NCBI GenBank assembly: GCA_900541925.1
Contig: UQMB01000002.1
Coordinates: 62,001-126,000 of the forward strand
Length of the DNA: 64,000 nt
Source: an uncultured Bacteroidales bacterium
GTDB lineage: Bacteria; Bacteroidota; Bacteroidia; Bacteroidales; UBA932
Direction: 5' to 3'
Position 1 is the stretch's first letter, and every line of letters starts with the position of its first letter. The notes under the pieces are model-generated. The model saw only the letters and a program-made list of their open reading frames with translations, was not told the origin of the DNA and did not search any database. Shown piece after piece: positions 42,921-49,895 of the stretch. Both the position numbers and the translations under genes were made by a program.

Positions 42921-42937
42921 TTTGCTAAGTTAGCAAA
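42921..42937. promoter_or_regulatory. 17-bp palindrome between nitroreductase and pfkA
   Basis: TTTGCTAA-G-TTAGCAAA is a perfect 8+1+8 palindrome, 4 bp upstream of the nitroreductase start and just before the pfkA -7 box. This position and symmetry suit a dimeric repressor operator serving both genes. Confidence 0.5.
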
Positions 42938-42945
42938 AATTTTCA

Positions 42946-42953
42946 TATATTTG
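42946..42953 (+). promoter_or_regulatory. -7 promoter box of pfkA
   Basis: TATATTTG, a full match to TANNTTTG, lies 21 bp before the pfkA ATG at 42975, giving a very short leader. Confidence 0.65.
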
Positions 42954-42974
42954 CGCCGGAAATTTGAGTTTGAC

Positions 42975-43946
42975 ATGAACATCGGATCCATAGGAGTTCT
43001 CACATCCGGAGGCGACGCCCCCGGGATGAACGCCTGCGTCAGGGCGGTCACAAGAGCGGCGATTTTCGAAGGCTGGAAAGTCTACGGCATATACCGCGGC
43101 TATGAGGGCCTCATAATGGGCAACATAAAGGAACTCTCCACCGAGAGCGTGAGCAACACCATCCAGCGCGGCGGCACCATCCTCAAGACAGCGCGCAGCA
43201 CTGAATTCCGCACCCCTGAAGGGAGGAAGAAGGCCCACGACAATGTGGAGAAGTTCGGCATCGACGCCCTCGTCGTCGTAGGCGGCAACGGTTCACTGGC
43301 CGGCGCGCAGATTTTCGCCAGCGAGTATGACATTCCCGTGATCGGGCTTCCGGGGACGATTGACAACGACCTCTACGGCACGGATTCGACCATAGGCTAC
43401 GACACGGCGCTCAACACCATCATGCAGTGCGTGGACAAGATACGCGACACGGCGACCAGCCACGACCGCATCTTCTTCGTCGAGGTGATGGGCAGGGACG
43501 CAGGTTTCCTCACGCAGAACAGCGCCATCGCTTCCGGAGCGGAGGCCGCCATCATCCCTGAGGACAACACGGACATCGACCAGCTCGCGACCTTCATCGG
43601 ACGCGGCATCCGCAAGAGCAAGAACAGCAGCATCGTCCTCGTCTCCGAGAAGGACGGCGGCGCGATGCACTACGCGGAGCGTGTACGCAAGGAGTATCCG
43701 GAGTACGACGTGAGGGTTTCCATACTCGGACACCTTCAGCGCGGAGGCACTCCGACAGCCTACGACAGGATTCTCGCAAGCCGTCTCGGCATAGCCTCCA
43801 TCGAGGCTCTCAAGGAAGGCCAGAGGAATGTGATGGTGGGCATCAAGAACGACCAGATCGTCTATGTCCCTATCTCCAGGGCCATCAAGATGGACAAACC
43901 TATTGACAAAGAGCTCATCAATGTGCTGAGCATACTGTCAATATAG
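42975..43946 (+). CDS. pfkA: ATP-dependent 6-phosphofructokinase
   Basis: A 323-residue glycolytic enzyme that phosphorylates fructose 6-phosphate. Family motifs are complete: GVLTSGGDAPGMN (ATP), GGNGSLAGA, PGTIDNDLYGTDSTIGYDTA with the catalytic Asp, EVMGRDAGFL and LGHLQRGGTPTAYDRILA. The GNGSLAG form of the nucleotide loop differs from the common GGDGS, with Asn in place of Asp. The ATG at 42975 follows the promoter box by 21 bp; a TTG at 42951 would lie inside the promoter. A compact terminator follows. Confidence 0.95.
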   Translation: MNIGSIGVLTSGGDAPGMNACVRAVTRAAIFEGWKVYGIYRGYEGLIMGNIKELSTESVSNTIQRGGTILKTARSTEFRTPEGRKKAHDNVEKFGIDALVVVGGNGSLAGAQIFASEYDIPVIGLPGTIDNDLYGTDSTIGYDTALNTIMQCVDKIRDTATSHDRIFFVEVMGRDAGFLTQNSAIASGAEAAIIPEDNTDIDQLATFIGRGIRKSKNSSIVLVSEKDGGAMHYAERVRKEYPEYDVRVSILGHLQRGGTPTAYDRILASRLGIASIEALKEGQRNVMVGIKNDQIVYVPISRAIKMDKPIDKELINVLSILSI

Positions 43947-43955
43947 ATTCATACG

Positions 43956-43975
43956 CGGCTCCGCGCGAGCCGTTT
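43956..43975 (+). terminator. Terminator after pfkA
   Basis: CGGCTC (43956-43961) and GAGCCG (43967-43972) form a 6-bp GC-rich stem with a 5-nt loop and are followed by TTT. It separates pfkA from the tRNA gene. Confidence 0.5.
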
Positions 43976-44000
43976 CAGCCGGGTCTCGGGCCCGGGACAT

Positions 44001-44073
44001 GGGGTATTAGCTCAGTTGGTAGAGCGTCAGGTTCGCAATCTGAAGGTCAGGGGTTCGACCCCCCTATGCTCCA
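44001..44073 (+). tRNA. tRNA-Ala (anticodon CGC)
   Basis: A full 73-nt cloverleaf. The acceptor stem is GGGGTAT/ATGCTCC with the G3-U70 wobble pair that identifies alanine tRNAs. The D arm is GCTC/GAGC. The anticodon stem TCAGG/TCTGA encloses TTCGCAA, with CGC at positions 34-36, so it reads GCG codons. The T arm AGGGG/CCCCT encloses TTCGACC. CCA is not encoded. The decayed accessory island begins directly downstream. Confidence 0.96.
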
Positions 44074-44108
44074 CAAACTACGCTGTAAATCAGCATGTCA
44101 CAGTGGCC

Positions 44109-44146
44109 ATACACAATTCCGTACACAGAAATATGGAATTGTGTAT
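44109..44146 (+). terminator. Hairpin/terminator after tRNA-Ala
   Basis: Perfect 12-bp arms ATACACAATTCC (44109-44120) and GGAATTGTGTAT (44135-44146) are followed by AATTTCTTTTATT. It lies 36 bp after the tRNA and can serve as its terminator. An attachment-site relic is a less likely reading. Confidence 0.55.
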
Positions 44147-44157
44147 AATTTCTTTTA

Positions 44158-44910
44158 TTAGTCCCTAACTTGCGACGCTGGGGAAGGAACACCAGCCTTC
44201 GCCGCTGCCGGCATCTGGGGCTCCTCAGGAACTACCTTGCAGAAGGAGACTGCGCTGCAGGCGTAGTCTCCGTAGTGATTCCCGGTTATGCGGGGGTATG
44301 GGGATTTGATTTGGACCAGTTCCAGGTCTATGCCCGGTTCATCCTGCTGGACAGCATTACCGGCTACCGGAGCCAGTATCAGGGTTATGCTACCATCGTA
44401 AAAGCCACTTGAGTTCCGTCCAGAACTTATAGGTACCCTTCATGTCAATCCTTGTGCCCTGGAATATGATGAATCCGTTCTGTTTCCAGTTATAAGAAGT
44501 TGTTTTGATTTATGTTGAAAATTCTTTTACTTGCTTTTTCGCCATATTTTTTCCTGGCTTTTTCGGTCAGATAGTTCTACTATCTTTCTCAAAATCCAGA
44601 AAAAACTCTGACAGAAAAAATCTTCATAAAATTATGACAAATAAATCCAAAACAACTTCTAAAAGGCCTGGCGGCTGATGCCAATCCATTTGGAGAACTC
44701 CGTAACGTTACAGGCATCGTGATTCTGGGGACAGTTTCTCCAACTTCTCATATTTCTCCTGCCAGTTCTCAATACGGGCCATACACGGCTGTAGCAGATC
44801 CTGCACCCGAATCCGCTCCTTGCCTGCATCGGCAAACATTGTCAGCACATTCGTGCTGCCTTCACGTCGAATTCAAGCGCTGCCATATCCATATCGTTTA
44901 CGGAACTCAT
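44158..44910 (-). pseudogene. Decayed helix-turn-helix gene broken by frameshifts and MITE
   Basis: On the minus strand, from ATG 44910, pieces of one protein appear in changing frames: SSVNDMDMAALEFDVKAAR, then LTMFADAGKERIRVQDLLQ, a coiled AR-ENWQEKYEKLEKLSP, then NVTEFSKWIGISRQAF, which looks like a helix-turn-helix. The MITE (44496-44659) interrupts it there. Beyond the MITE it resumes as YNWKQNGFIIFQGTRIDMKG and TYKFWTEL, then, after another shift, SGFYDGSITLILAPVAGNAV to a stop at 44158. At least three frameshifts plus the insertion mean it is dead. I do not recognise the family; phage or mobile-element DNA-binding proteins look similar. Confidence 0.65.
44496..44659 (-). mobile_element. 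MITE-like element, copy 3 (inverted)
   Basis: A 164-bp copy in reverse orientation to copies 1 and 2. It differs from copy 1 by a few bases, including two compensating single-base indels. It is flanked by TAA direct repeats (44493-44495 and 44660-44662), the complement of the TTA seen at copy 1. It splits the helix-turn-helix pseudogene between its two halves. Confidence 0.85.
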
Positions 44911-44949
44911 CCGTAGTCCTCCTTTTTTATTGTTCCGACCCAGGCAACT

Positions 44950-46415
44950 CTATTTCAAGATGATGTAATGGCCGCCGCGGTCACCGCCCTCCCGATCAAG
45001 GCGCTTTGCTTCCTTCAGTTTGCTAATGTCGTTCTGCACGGTGCGTTCAGAAACACCCAGCGCTTCGGCAATGCTCTTTGCGGAGATATAGTTATCGGCC
45101 GCAATCATCTCAAAAACTCTCTCACGACGCTTCTGCGTAGAAAGCTTCGTAGATTCTTTCGCAGAATTCTTCGTAGAATCACTCGTGGAACTTGTTGCAG
45201 AGTTGTGCCTGAATCCGGATTTCTCTGTTCGCCAGTAGGTGACAGTGGTATGCGTGAGTTCGGACTTAAAGTCCACATTGCCACCCGTAAGGGCTGTCCA
45301 TTTCTTCATTCGACGAATGCCGTAGCCTGCATTCTCACCCAACTTCGCGAATCGGAACATTTTGATCAGAATTGGGTTTCGTGGCTGTGAAACTATCTCG
45401 TTCATGGCTTTCTCCAGGCTCACATGGAAGCCACCCGGGTTCTGGAACTCGATGCGGTCAAAATAGACGCGGATGGTAGGGTGCATGGGACTGAAGAAGT
45501 CAGAGTGTGCCAGAAAGTTCACGAGACCTTCTTTCAGTGCATAGAGTTGGGACTCATCTTCCGGGGACGCGCCACTGGGCGTGAAATACATCGGATTGTC
45601 ACAGTAAAGACGGAGCCGCTGAAGGATGGCATTGTAGTATTCCCAGATGTTTTCTTGCTCCTGCATCCTGAAGGTATAGGGTTGCGAAGCATTGTCGTAG
45701 GAGGTGCCGGGAATCTCGATGTAGTCTACCCAGAAAGCCGGAAGATGCTCGCGGATAGAGGACTTTTTGCCAAGCATCACAAGTCCCGCATACGTAAGCA
45801 GGCCGGTCTTACGTGACATGACACCTGTCTCATAGCAGAACTCCTCGTCCGTCGCATTGGCGGCGGGAAAAGTTGGATTGTCATAACGGATGCAGCGACG
45901 ATAAGCATCAAGCGAATTCTGGTTGATGTCTTCAAAGGTGGTGTCTTCGACGGTCTGGTCAGACTTGATGCCGAAGGACTGGTCGTGATAGAGCGCCATG
46001 ATTTCAAGGTCCGTGGCTCGCTGGTCGGTCGAGCCGACACGAATGAATGTATTCTTGGGCGAATTGAACCAGATGGGCTTGAGGTTTGAGGAGGGAACAT
46101 AGAAGCCAAAACCATCTTCCCGTCAATTTCGAATTTCTGGTTCCGCGTGACAAGCACCTGGTTGAACTTGCCGTTTCGCAGGGTAGTGTTGAAGTCTGAT
46201 TCAATCTTCTGGCCGTTCTCGACGCCTTCAATCTCAAACTTTTTTCCGTGCTGGGCAACACCGCACAATATCCACCCGCCGGAGGTGTTGGAAAAAGAGC
46301 TAACCGTTGGCCACACATCAGTGGGTAGTTGTGTCTTGGATGCCTTGGCCTCAAAGTCATCCCATTCAATATCTTGTATTTTAGCTATGAGTTCTTCTCT
46401 TGTAAGGTACTGCAT
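44950..46415 (-). pseudogene. Frameshifted Schlafen/AlbA_2-type regulator
   Basis: An intact N-terminal AlbA_2 (Schlafen-like) domain begins at ATG 46415 (DDFEAKASKTQLP, SFSNTSGGWILCGVAQHGKKFEIEGV) and ends at KFEIDGKMVLA. One base later the expected continuation FGFYVPSSNLKPIWFNSP appears in the next frame and runs to a stop at 44950. The second half has the dimerisation/ATPase-like region (RQGLLTYAGLVMLG-like, GFHVSLEKAMNEI), a Ser/Thr/Lys linker and a C-terminal winged helix (ISAKSIAEALGVSERTVQND). A single frameshift near 46100 separates the halves. It is probably a recent lesion, since the rest is clean. Confidence 0.75.
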
Positions 46416-46437
46416 CGCGTATATGTTTTATTTGTTT

Positions 46438-46466
46438 CTACGAATCTTCTACGAAATTTCTACGAA
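46438..46466. repeat. Three CTACGAA repeats with 11-bp period
   Basis: CTACGAA occurs at 46438-46444, 46449-46455 and 46460-46466, with starts exactly 11 bp apart, one turn of the DNA helix. It lies 22 bp upstream of the Schlafen-like start codon. It looks like a helically phased operator, probably for that gene or a partner. Confidence 0.6.
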
Positions 46467-46497
46467 GATAATGCATTTTTCTGGAATCATCAGGAAA

Positions 46498-46596
46498 TTA
46501 TTTGCTCATCTCCTCCTCAAAGAGTTGCATGGCATTGACTTTTGTCTTTTCAGCAATGTCAATATAGGGCTTCATGGCCTGGTAGTCGGAGTGGCC
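46498..46596 (-). pseudogene. C-terminal scrap of a tyrosine recombinase
   Basis: The minus strand ends with GHSDYQAMKPYIDIAEK, then TKVNAMQLFEEEMSK and a stop at 46498. This is the tail that follows the catalytic Tyr in Bacteroidetes phage-integrase-type recombinases (Tyr in the DYQAMKPYIDI segment region). Sequence homology stops near 46597, where GC-rich non-coding DNA begins. The rest of the gene is gone. It shows that an integrating element once occupied the site. Confidence 0.7.
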
Positions 46597-46700
46597 GGGG
46601 CATGTCCCCGTGCCCTGAGGCGCTGCGCAAGCGCGCCATCCCGCCCCCGGTCACTGCCAGCAACCATTTGCCACGCAAAGTTCCGCGGCCGCCTGCCGGT

Positions 46701-46811
46701 CAGGAGCCGAAAACGGCTCACACCTGGAAGCGGCGGGAGCCGCAGAAGGCCTTGCAGGGCATGTGGGCGGCCCAGGTAGCAGCGGAAACGCCGGAATAGG
46801 CTCACACCTGG
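46701..46811 (+). repeat. Modular 40/44/40 dispersed repeat, array 2
   Basis: A shortened first module (46701-46727; GAGCCG-aaaa-CGGCTC hairpin, ending CACACCTGG), a 44-bp spacer (46728-46771) starting AAGCGGCGGGAGCCGCAGA, and a full 40-bp module (46772-46811). A further partial spacer-like stretch, GCCGCAGAGGGCC, follows. The spacer is nearly the same as in array 3, so this is a tandem repeat of 84 bp rather than a CRISPR. Confidence 0.75.
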
Positions 46812-46972
46812 CAGCGACGGTGGCCGCAGAGGGCCTGGCAGGAGGCGTTCCTCCGGGAGTGAATGAGAACGGGCAGGTCGGACGCTGGGACTTCGGGAAG
46901 GGCAAGGCACGCGCGGCACTTTCCGCCAGAAAATGCCACCAACGATACATGGCAATATGTCCGGTGTAACAG

Positions 46973-47041
46973 CATTTCTACGGACAAAATGTGTTCCTGA
47001 GCCTTTTGGCCGGCGAAACGCGCCTTTGCACGGACAAAAGG
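46973..47041 (+). repeat. Two similar hairpins 50 bp apart
   Basis: CATTT (46973-46977) pairs with AAATG (46987-46991), and CCTTT (47023-47027) pairs with AAAGG (47037-47041). Both enclose a 9-nt loop ending ACGGACA. The stem change A/T to C/G is matched on both sides, so the pairing is kept. Whether it is a functional RNA is unknown. Confidence 0.45.
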
Positions 47042-47564
47042 CCGATGCTCAGACGCGCCAATGCTCATCAACTGCCGCCCGGGCGGGGGCATTGTTTGAC
47101 AAAAGCCCGATGCTCCCTCTGCCGACGAGGACGACACACACAGCGACCATGTGCTCGGTGGCAGATAAGTGTCTGATAATGAGCGAAATAATGATTTGTC
47201 CTGTCTGGTTTCGCCGACAGGTAAAATGCTCTTTTGTTTGATTATCAATGTGTTATCCGCCACCGCCGATGGCAGAAATTGTGCCCGAACAGTCTCGCGA
47301 CCCGAGAAATGTCAACCATGCTGCGAGCGGTAATCTCCGTCGGCATGTGAGAGCAGTAATATCAGGGTTGCAGAAATCAGCAGACGGAACCATTGAGCCG
47401 GCACCGCCGCCGGAATGTACGGTCTCCGGCGGCTACAGGTCGGGCGCTGCGGGGAGCTCGCCCGTAAAGGCTCTCCTCGCGCCCGACTGTTGCCCGTGTT
47501 GTCACCCGAGCCCCCCAGCACAAGGACTCTGTCGACGGCTTGACTAAGAAGTGCTCATCAGAGC

Positions 47565-47636
47565 ACCGGCGCGGTGAGTGGAAACGCCTCTGGTCGCACC
47601 GCGGTGTTCCACACGCCGACAGATGTTCCACAGGCG
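47565..47636 (+). repeat. 70-bp dispersed repeat, copy 2
   Basis: Starts ACCGGCGCGGTGAGTGGAAA and contains GTGTTCCAC and GATGTTCCAC. It aligns with the minus strand of 13503-13572 with only scattered changes and two or three single-base gaps. It lies 21 bp before array 3 of the modular repeat. Confidence 0.65.
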
Positions 47637-47657
47637 CGTATGCCAGCGATAGTTCGT

Positions 47658-47781
47658 GCAGGTAGCAGCGGAAACGCCGGAATAGGCTCACACCTGGAAG
47701 CGGCGGGAGCCGCAGAGGGCCGCGCGGGGCAGGTTGGCGGTCCAGGTAGCAGCGGAAACACCGGAATAGGCTCACACCTGG
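47658..47781 (+). repeat. Modular 40/44/40 dispersed repeat, array 3
   Basis: Two 40-bp modules (47658-47697 and 47742-47781), almost identical, each ending GGCTCACACCTGG. They are separated by a 44-bp spacer starting AAGCGGCGGGAGCCGCAGAG. The sequence following (CAG...GGCTTCA) is shared with array 1. The CAGGT and ACCTG ends of each module are inverted, so each can fold back. Confidence 0.75.
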
Positions 47782-47916
47782 CAGGGGCAGGCTTCATGCG
47801 AGTTATTGTGAGGTGGTGTGCGGATGCGGCGGCGAGGCCCCGCTGGGCCCTATACGCAGTGTGCTCATGACCGACCCGCCAGCTAGGCCCATGTCGGTCA
47901 CCCCGCCCATAATGGA

Positions 47917-48390
47917 CTAGAGCGGATAAATCGCCGCGCCGACAAAGTCGATAAGATCCCGGGGGGCTATCTTCAGTTGCAGGCCGCGGACACCTGCGCT
48001 GATGTAGATGTAGTCAAACAGCAGAGCCGACTCGTAGATGAAGGTCGGGAAGGCTTTCTTCATCCCTATCGGAGAGCAGCCTCCCCTGATGTAACCGGTC
48101 AGCGGCAGCAACTCACGGACATGCACCATCTCGCAACTTTTGTTGCCCGAAATCCTGGCAGCCACCTTGAGATCCACCTCAAGGTCGCCCGGCATCACGC
48201 AGACAAAATACCCGTTGCGGTCACCTCTGAGCACCAGTGTCTTGAACACAGTCTCGATATCCTCCCCGAGTTCCGCCGCCACATGCTGGGCAGACAGGTC
48301 CTCTTCCGTATAGTCATACGGAATAAGTTCATACTCTATTTTCGCGGCATCAAGCAGCCTTGCCGCATTTGTTTTCTCAGTCTTTGGCAC
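47917..48390 (-). CDS. ybaK: YbaK/EbsC-type Cys-tRNA(Pro) deacylase
   Basis: A 157-residue editing-domain protein that clears Cys from mischarged tRNA-Pro. It has the YbaK pattern: AARLLDAAKIEYELIPYDY near the start, HVAAELGEDIETVFKTLVLRGD, and the RGGCSPIGMKKAFPTFI block that forms the active site. It appears to start with GTG at 48390; no in-frame ATG lies nearby. A strong promoter box at 48503 would give a roughly 100-nt leader with a 12-bp hairpin and a 16-codon reading frame overlapping the start. It is divergent from the EamA transporter gene. Confidence 0.9.
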   Translation of the reverse strand: MPKTEKTNAARLLDAAKIEYELIPYDYTEEDLSAQHVAAELGEDIETVFKTLVLRGDRNGYFVCVMPGDLEVDLKVAARISGNKSCEMVHVRELLPLTGYIRGGCSPIGMKKAFPTFIYESALLFDYIYISAGVRGLQLKIAPRDLIDFVGAAIYPL

Positions 48391-48427
48391 GATGATTGCA
48401 ATATTTCTTGTCGAATAGATTTTTCAT
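48377..48427 (-). CDS. Possible 16-residue leader peptide overlapping ybaK
   Basis: ATG at 48427 opens MKNLFDKKYCNHRAKD and stops at 48377, 14 nt inside ybaK and in a different frame. Length and position suit a leader peptide that couples translation to the GTG start of ybaK, but a chance frame is also possible. Confidence 0.25.
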   Translation of the reverse strand: MKNLFDKKYCNHRAKD

Positions 48428-48455
48428 AGGTTAAATTTTGGTTAGAATCAGAATT

Positions 48456-48484
48456 AAAACTCTCGATGTGATATCGAGAGTTTT
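48456..48484. promoter_or_regulatory. 12-bp hairpin in ybaK leader
   Basis: AAAACTCTCGAT (48456-48467) and ATCGAGAGTTTT (48473-48484) are perfect arms with a 5-nt loop. On the plus strand ATTTTTTG follows, so it looks like a terminator, yet the flanking genes are divergent. It sits between the ybaK promoter box and ybaK itself, so it would be transcribed only from that side. Confidence 0.6.
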
Positions 48485-48502
48485 ATTTTTTGTACTACCC
48501 TG

Positions 48503-48510
48503 CAAATATA
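48503..48510 (-). promoter_or_regulatory. -7 promoter box of ybaK
   Basis: TATATTTG on the minus strand, preceded by TTGC. It drives transcription through the hairpin at 48484-48456 towards ybaK. Confidence 0.6.
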
Positions 48511-48616
48511 GCAATCGTCGAAAAATAAATCGTATATTCGCGGCCGCAAATGTCAAGGCCTGACGCCCACGACAAGGACAAGCGGACCGGCGGGCCCGCC
48601 AAAACATCAAAAAGAC

Positions 48617-49552
48617 ATGTACACGACTGGCATAATGGGCAGCAACGCGCAACTGCGCAACAGACTTACAGGCTACACGGCCGGAATCATCGCCGGGATC
48701 TCCTACGGCATGAACCCTCTGTTCGGCAAGGAACTCCTCGCCGGAGGGGCGCCAGTATCGAGCGTGCTGTTCTTCCGCTACCTCTTCGCCACCATATTCA
48801 TGGCGGTCCTGATGATGGCCAAGCGCGAGAGTTTCGCCACCGACCGCAGCCAGCGGCTGACTCTGCTCATCCTGGGCGTGCTCTTCAGCTGCAGCAGCCT
48901 CTTCCTGTTTGACGCCTACAACTACATCCCGGCGGGACTCGCCACCACGGTGGTCTATCTCTACCCTGTGTTCACGGCCCTGATAATGCTGTTTCTCAAG
49001 GTCAAGCCGAGCCGCCAGGTATGGATTTCAATAATGGCCACGCTCGTCGGCGTGTTCATCCTGATGGATCCGCTCAAAAGCGCCGCATTCAATCTCACGG
49101 GAGCCATCCTGTCCGGGTTGTCCGCACTCAGCTACGCCGGCTACCTGGTGATTGTCAACCAGTCCGGAAAGATGAAAAATCTCTCCGCACACACTATCAC
49201 CTTCTACGCCCTGGCCACCGGGACCCTTATATTCCTCGTACAGCACCTCGCTGAAGGCGGGGAGTTCCTCCAGGGCATAAGCGGGAAGAGGGACTGGCTC
49301 GATCTCCTGGGCCTCGGACTCGTGCCGACAATGGTTTCCCTGCTCGCCCTCGCAATGGCTACCAAAAGCATAGGCCCGACCAAGACCGCCGTACTGGGCG
49401 TGTTCGAACCGATAACGGCCATAGCCATAGGCACGGTCGCATTCGGAGAGCCGTTCACGGCAAATGTCGCCGTCGGAGCCGTCATCTGCATCGGCGCAAT
49501 CGTGTTCATGATCTTGTCCGGGAGACAGGAGACCGGCAAGGGACAGGTTTAG
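48617..49552 (+). CDS. EamA/DMT-family transporter
   Basis: A 311-residue membrane protein of the drug/metabolite transporter superfamily. It has ten hydrophobic helices arranged as two repeats of five (EamA domains), starting GYTAGIIAGISYGMNPLFGK and, for the second, SGLSALSYAGYLVIVNQSG. It ends with the typical GPTKTAVLGVFEPITAIAIGTVAFGE helix. Substrate unknown; relatives export amino acids, nucleotide precursors or drugs. ATG at 48617 and an internal ATG at 48635 are both possible starts. A TATATTCG box lies near 48532. It is followed by rnpB. Confidence 0.88.
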   Translation: MYTTGIMGSNAQLRNRLTGYTAGIIAGISYGMNPLFGKELLAGGAPVSSVLFFRYLFATIFMAVLMMAKRESFATDRSQRLTLLILGVLFSCSSLFLFDAYNYIPAGLATTVVYLYPVFTALIMLFLKVKPSRQVWISIMATLVGVFILMDPLKSAAFNLTGAILSGLSALSYAGYLVIVNQSGKMKNLSAHTITFYALATGTLIFLVQHLAEGGEFLQGISGKRDWLDLLGLGLVPTMVSLLALAMATKSIGPTKTAVLGVFEPITAIAIGTVAFGEPFTANVAVGAVICIGAIVFMILSGRQETGKGQV

Positions 49553-49572
49553 GTTTTGTGACAAAATCAAAG

Positions 49573-49580
49573 TATATTTG
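49573..49580 (+). promoter_or_regulatory. -7 promoter box of rnpB
   Basis: TATATTTG, a full TANNTTTG match, lies 8-13 bp before the predicted 5' end of the RNase P RNA, with TTTTG upstream as a possible -33. Confidence 0.65.
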
Positions 49581-49587
49581 CCGACGG

Positions 49588-49895
49588 AAATAAGGGAGGG
49601 GCGATCTGCCGCTCAAATGAGAGGAAAGTCCGGACAAGACAGGGCATCCCGCTGCGGAAAGCGCAGGTAGAGGCGACTTTACGTCGGCCGTAACAGAGAA
49701 TGACTGCCGAAAGGCGATGGTGAAAACGTGAGGCAAGAGCTCACGACGCACAGGCAGCGATGCCTTGCGGGTACGGCACCGGGACTTGCAAAACCAAATA
49801 TACCGGCAAATGAGGACTGCCCATCCGATGCCGGGGGGTAGGTTGCGAAGATAAATGGCAGAATAAAACAGAAACCGGCTTACGGCCTCTCCCCT
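49588..49895 (+). ncRNA. rnpB: RNase P RNA (class A)
   Basis: About 308 nt. The conserved core GAGAGGAAAGTCCGGACA lies near 49618. The central ACAGAGAATGACTGCC stretch and the 3' ACAGAAACCGGCTTACGGCC element are also present. The 5' GGGAGGGGC region pairs with the 3' GCCTCTCCCC region to close the molecule. RNase P RNA processes the 5' ends of precursor tRNAs with the RnpA protein. The 3' end meets the convergent glsB stop codon (49894), so their ends overlap by a base or two. Exact ends are approximate. Confidence 0.93.

Larger units (their letters stand above)
46597..47916 (+). other. GC-rich decayed region with dispersed repeats
   Basis: About 1.3 kb without a recognisable gene. It contains two modular-repeat arrays (46701-46811, 47658-47781), two hairpins in a 50-bp tandem arrangement (46973-47041) and one copy of the 70-bp repeat (47565-47636). 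Open frames in several directions come from GC-rich repeats and show no codon or family signal. Confidence 0.6.

Noticed and set aside
44109..44146. Inverted repeat after tRNA-Ala as an attachment site
   Set aside because: It shares no sequence with the tRNA 3' end and is followed by a T-rich stretch, so a terminator is the simpler reading.
46090..46110. Programmed frameshift in the Schlafen-like gene
   Set aside because: No slippery heptamer with a downstream pseudoknot is apparent, and the family is normally encoded in one frame; a mutation is more likely.
47658..47781. CRISPR array suggested by 40-bp repeats with 44-bp spacers
   Set aside because: Only two repeats per locus, and the spacers are conserved between arrays, so these are 84-bp tandem repeats. 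No cas genes are in the window.
49588..49895. tmRNA instead of RNase P RNA
   Set aside because: There is no tRNA-like end and no tag frame, and the RNase P conserved blocks are all present.
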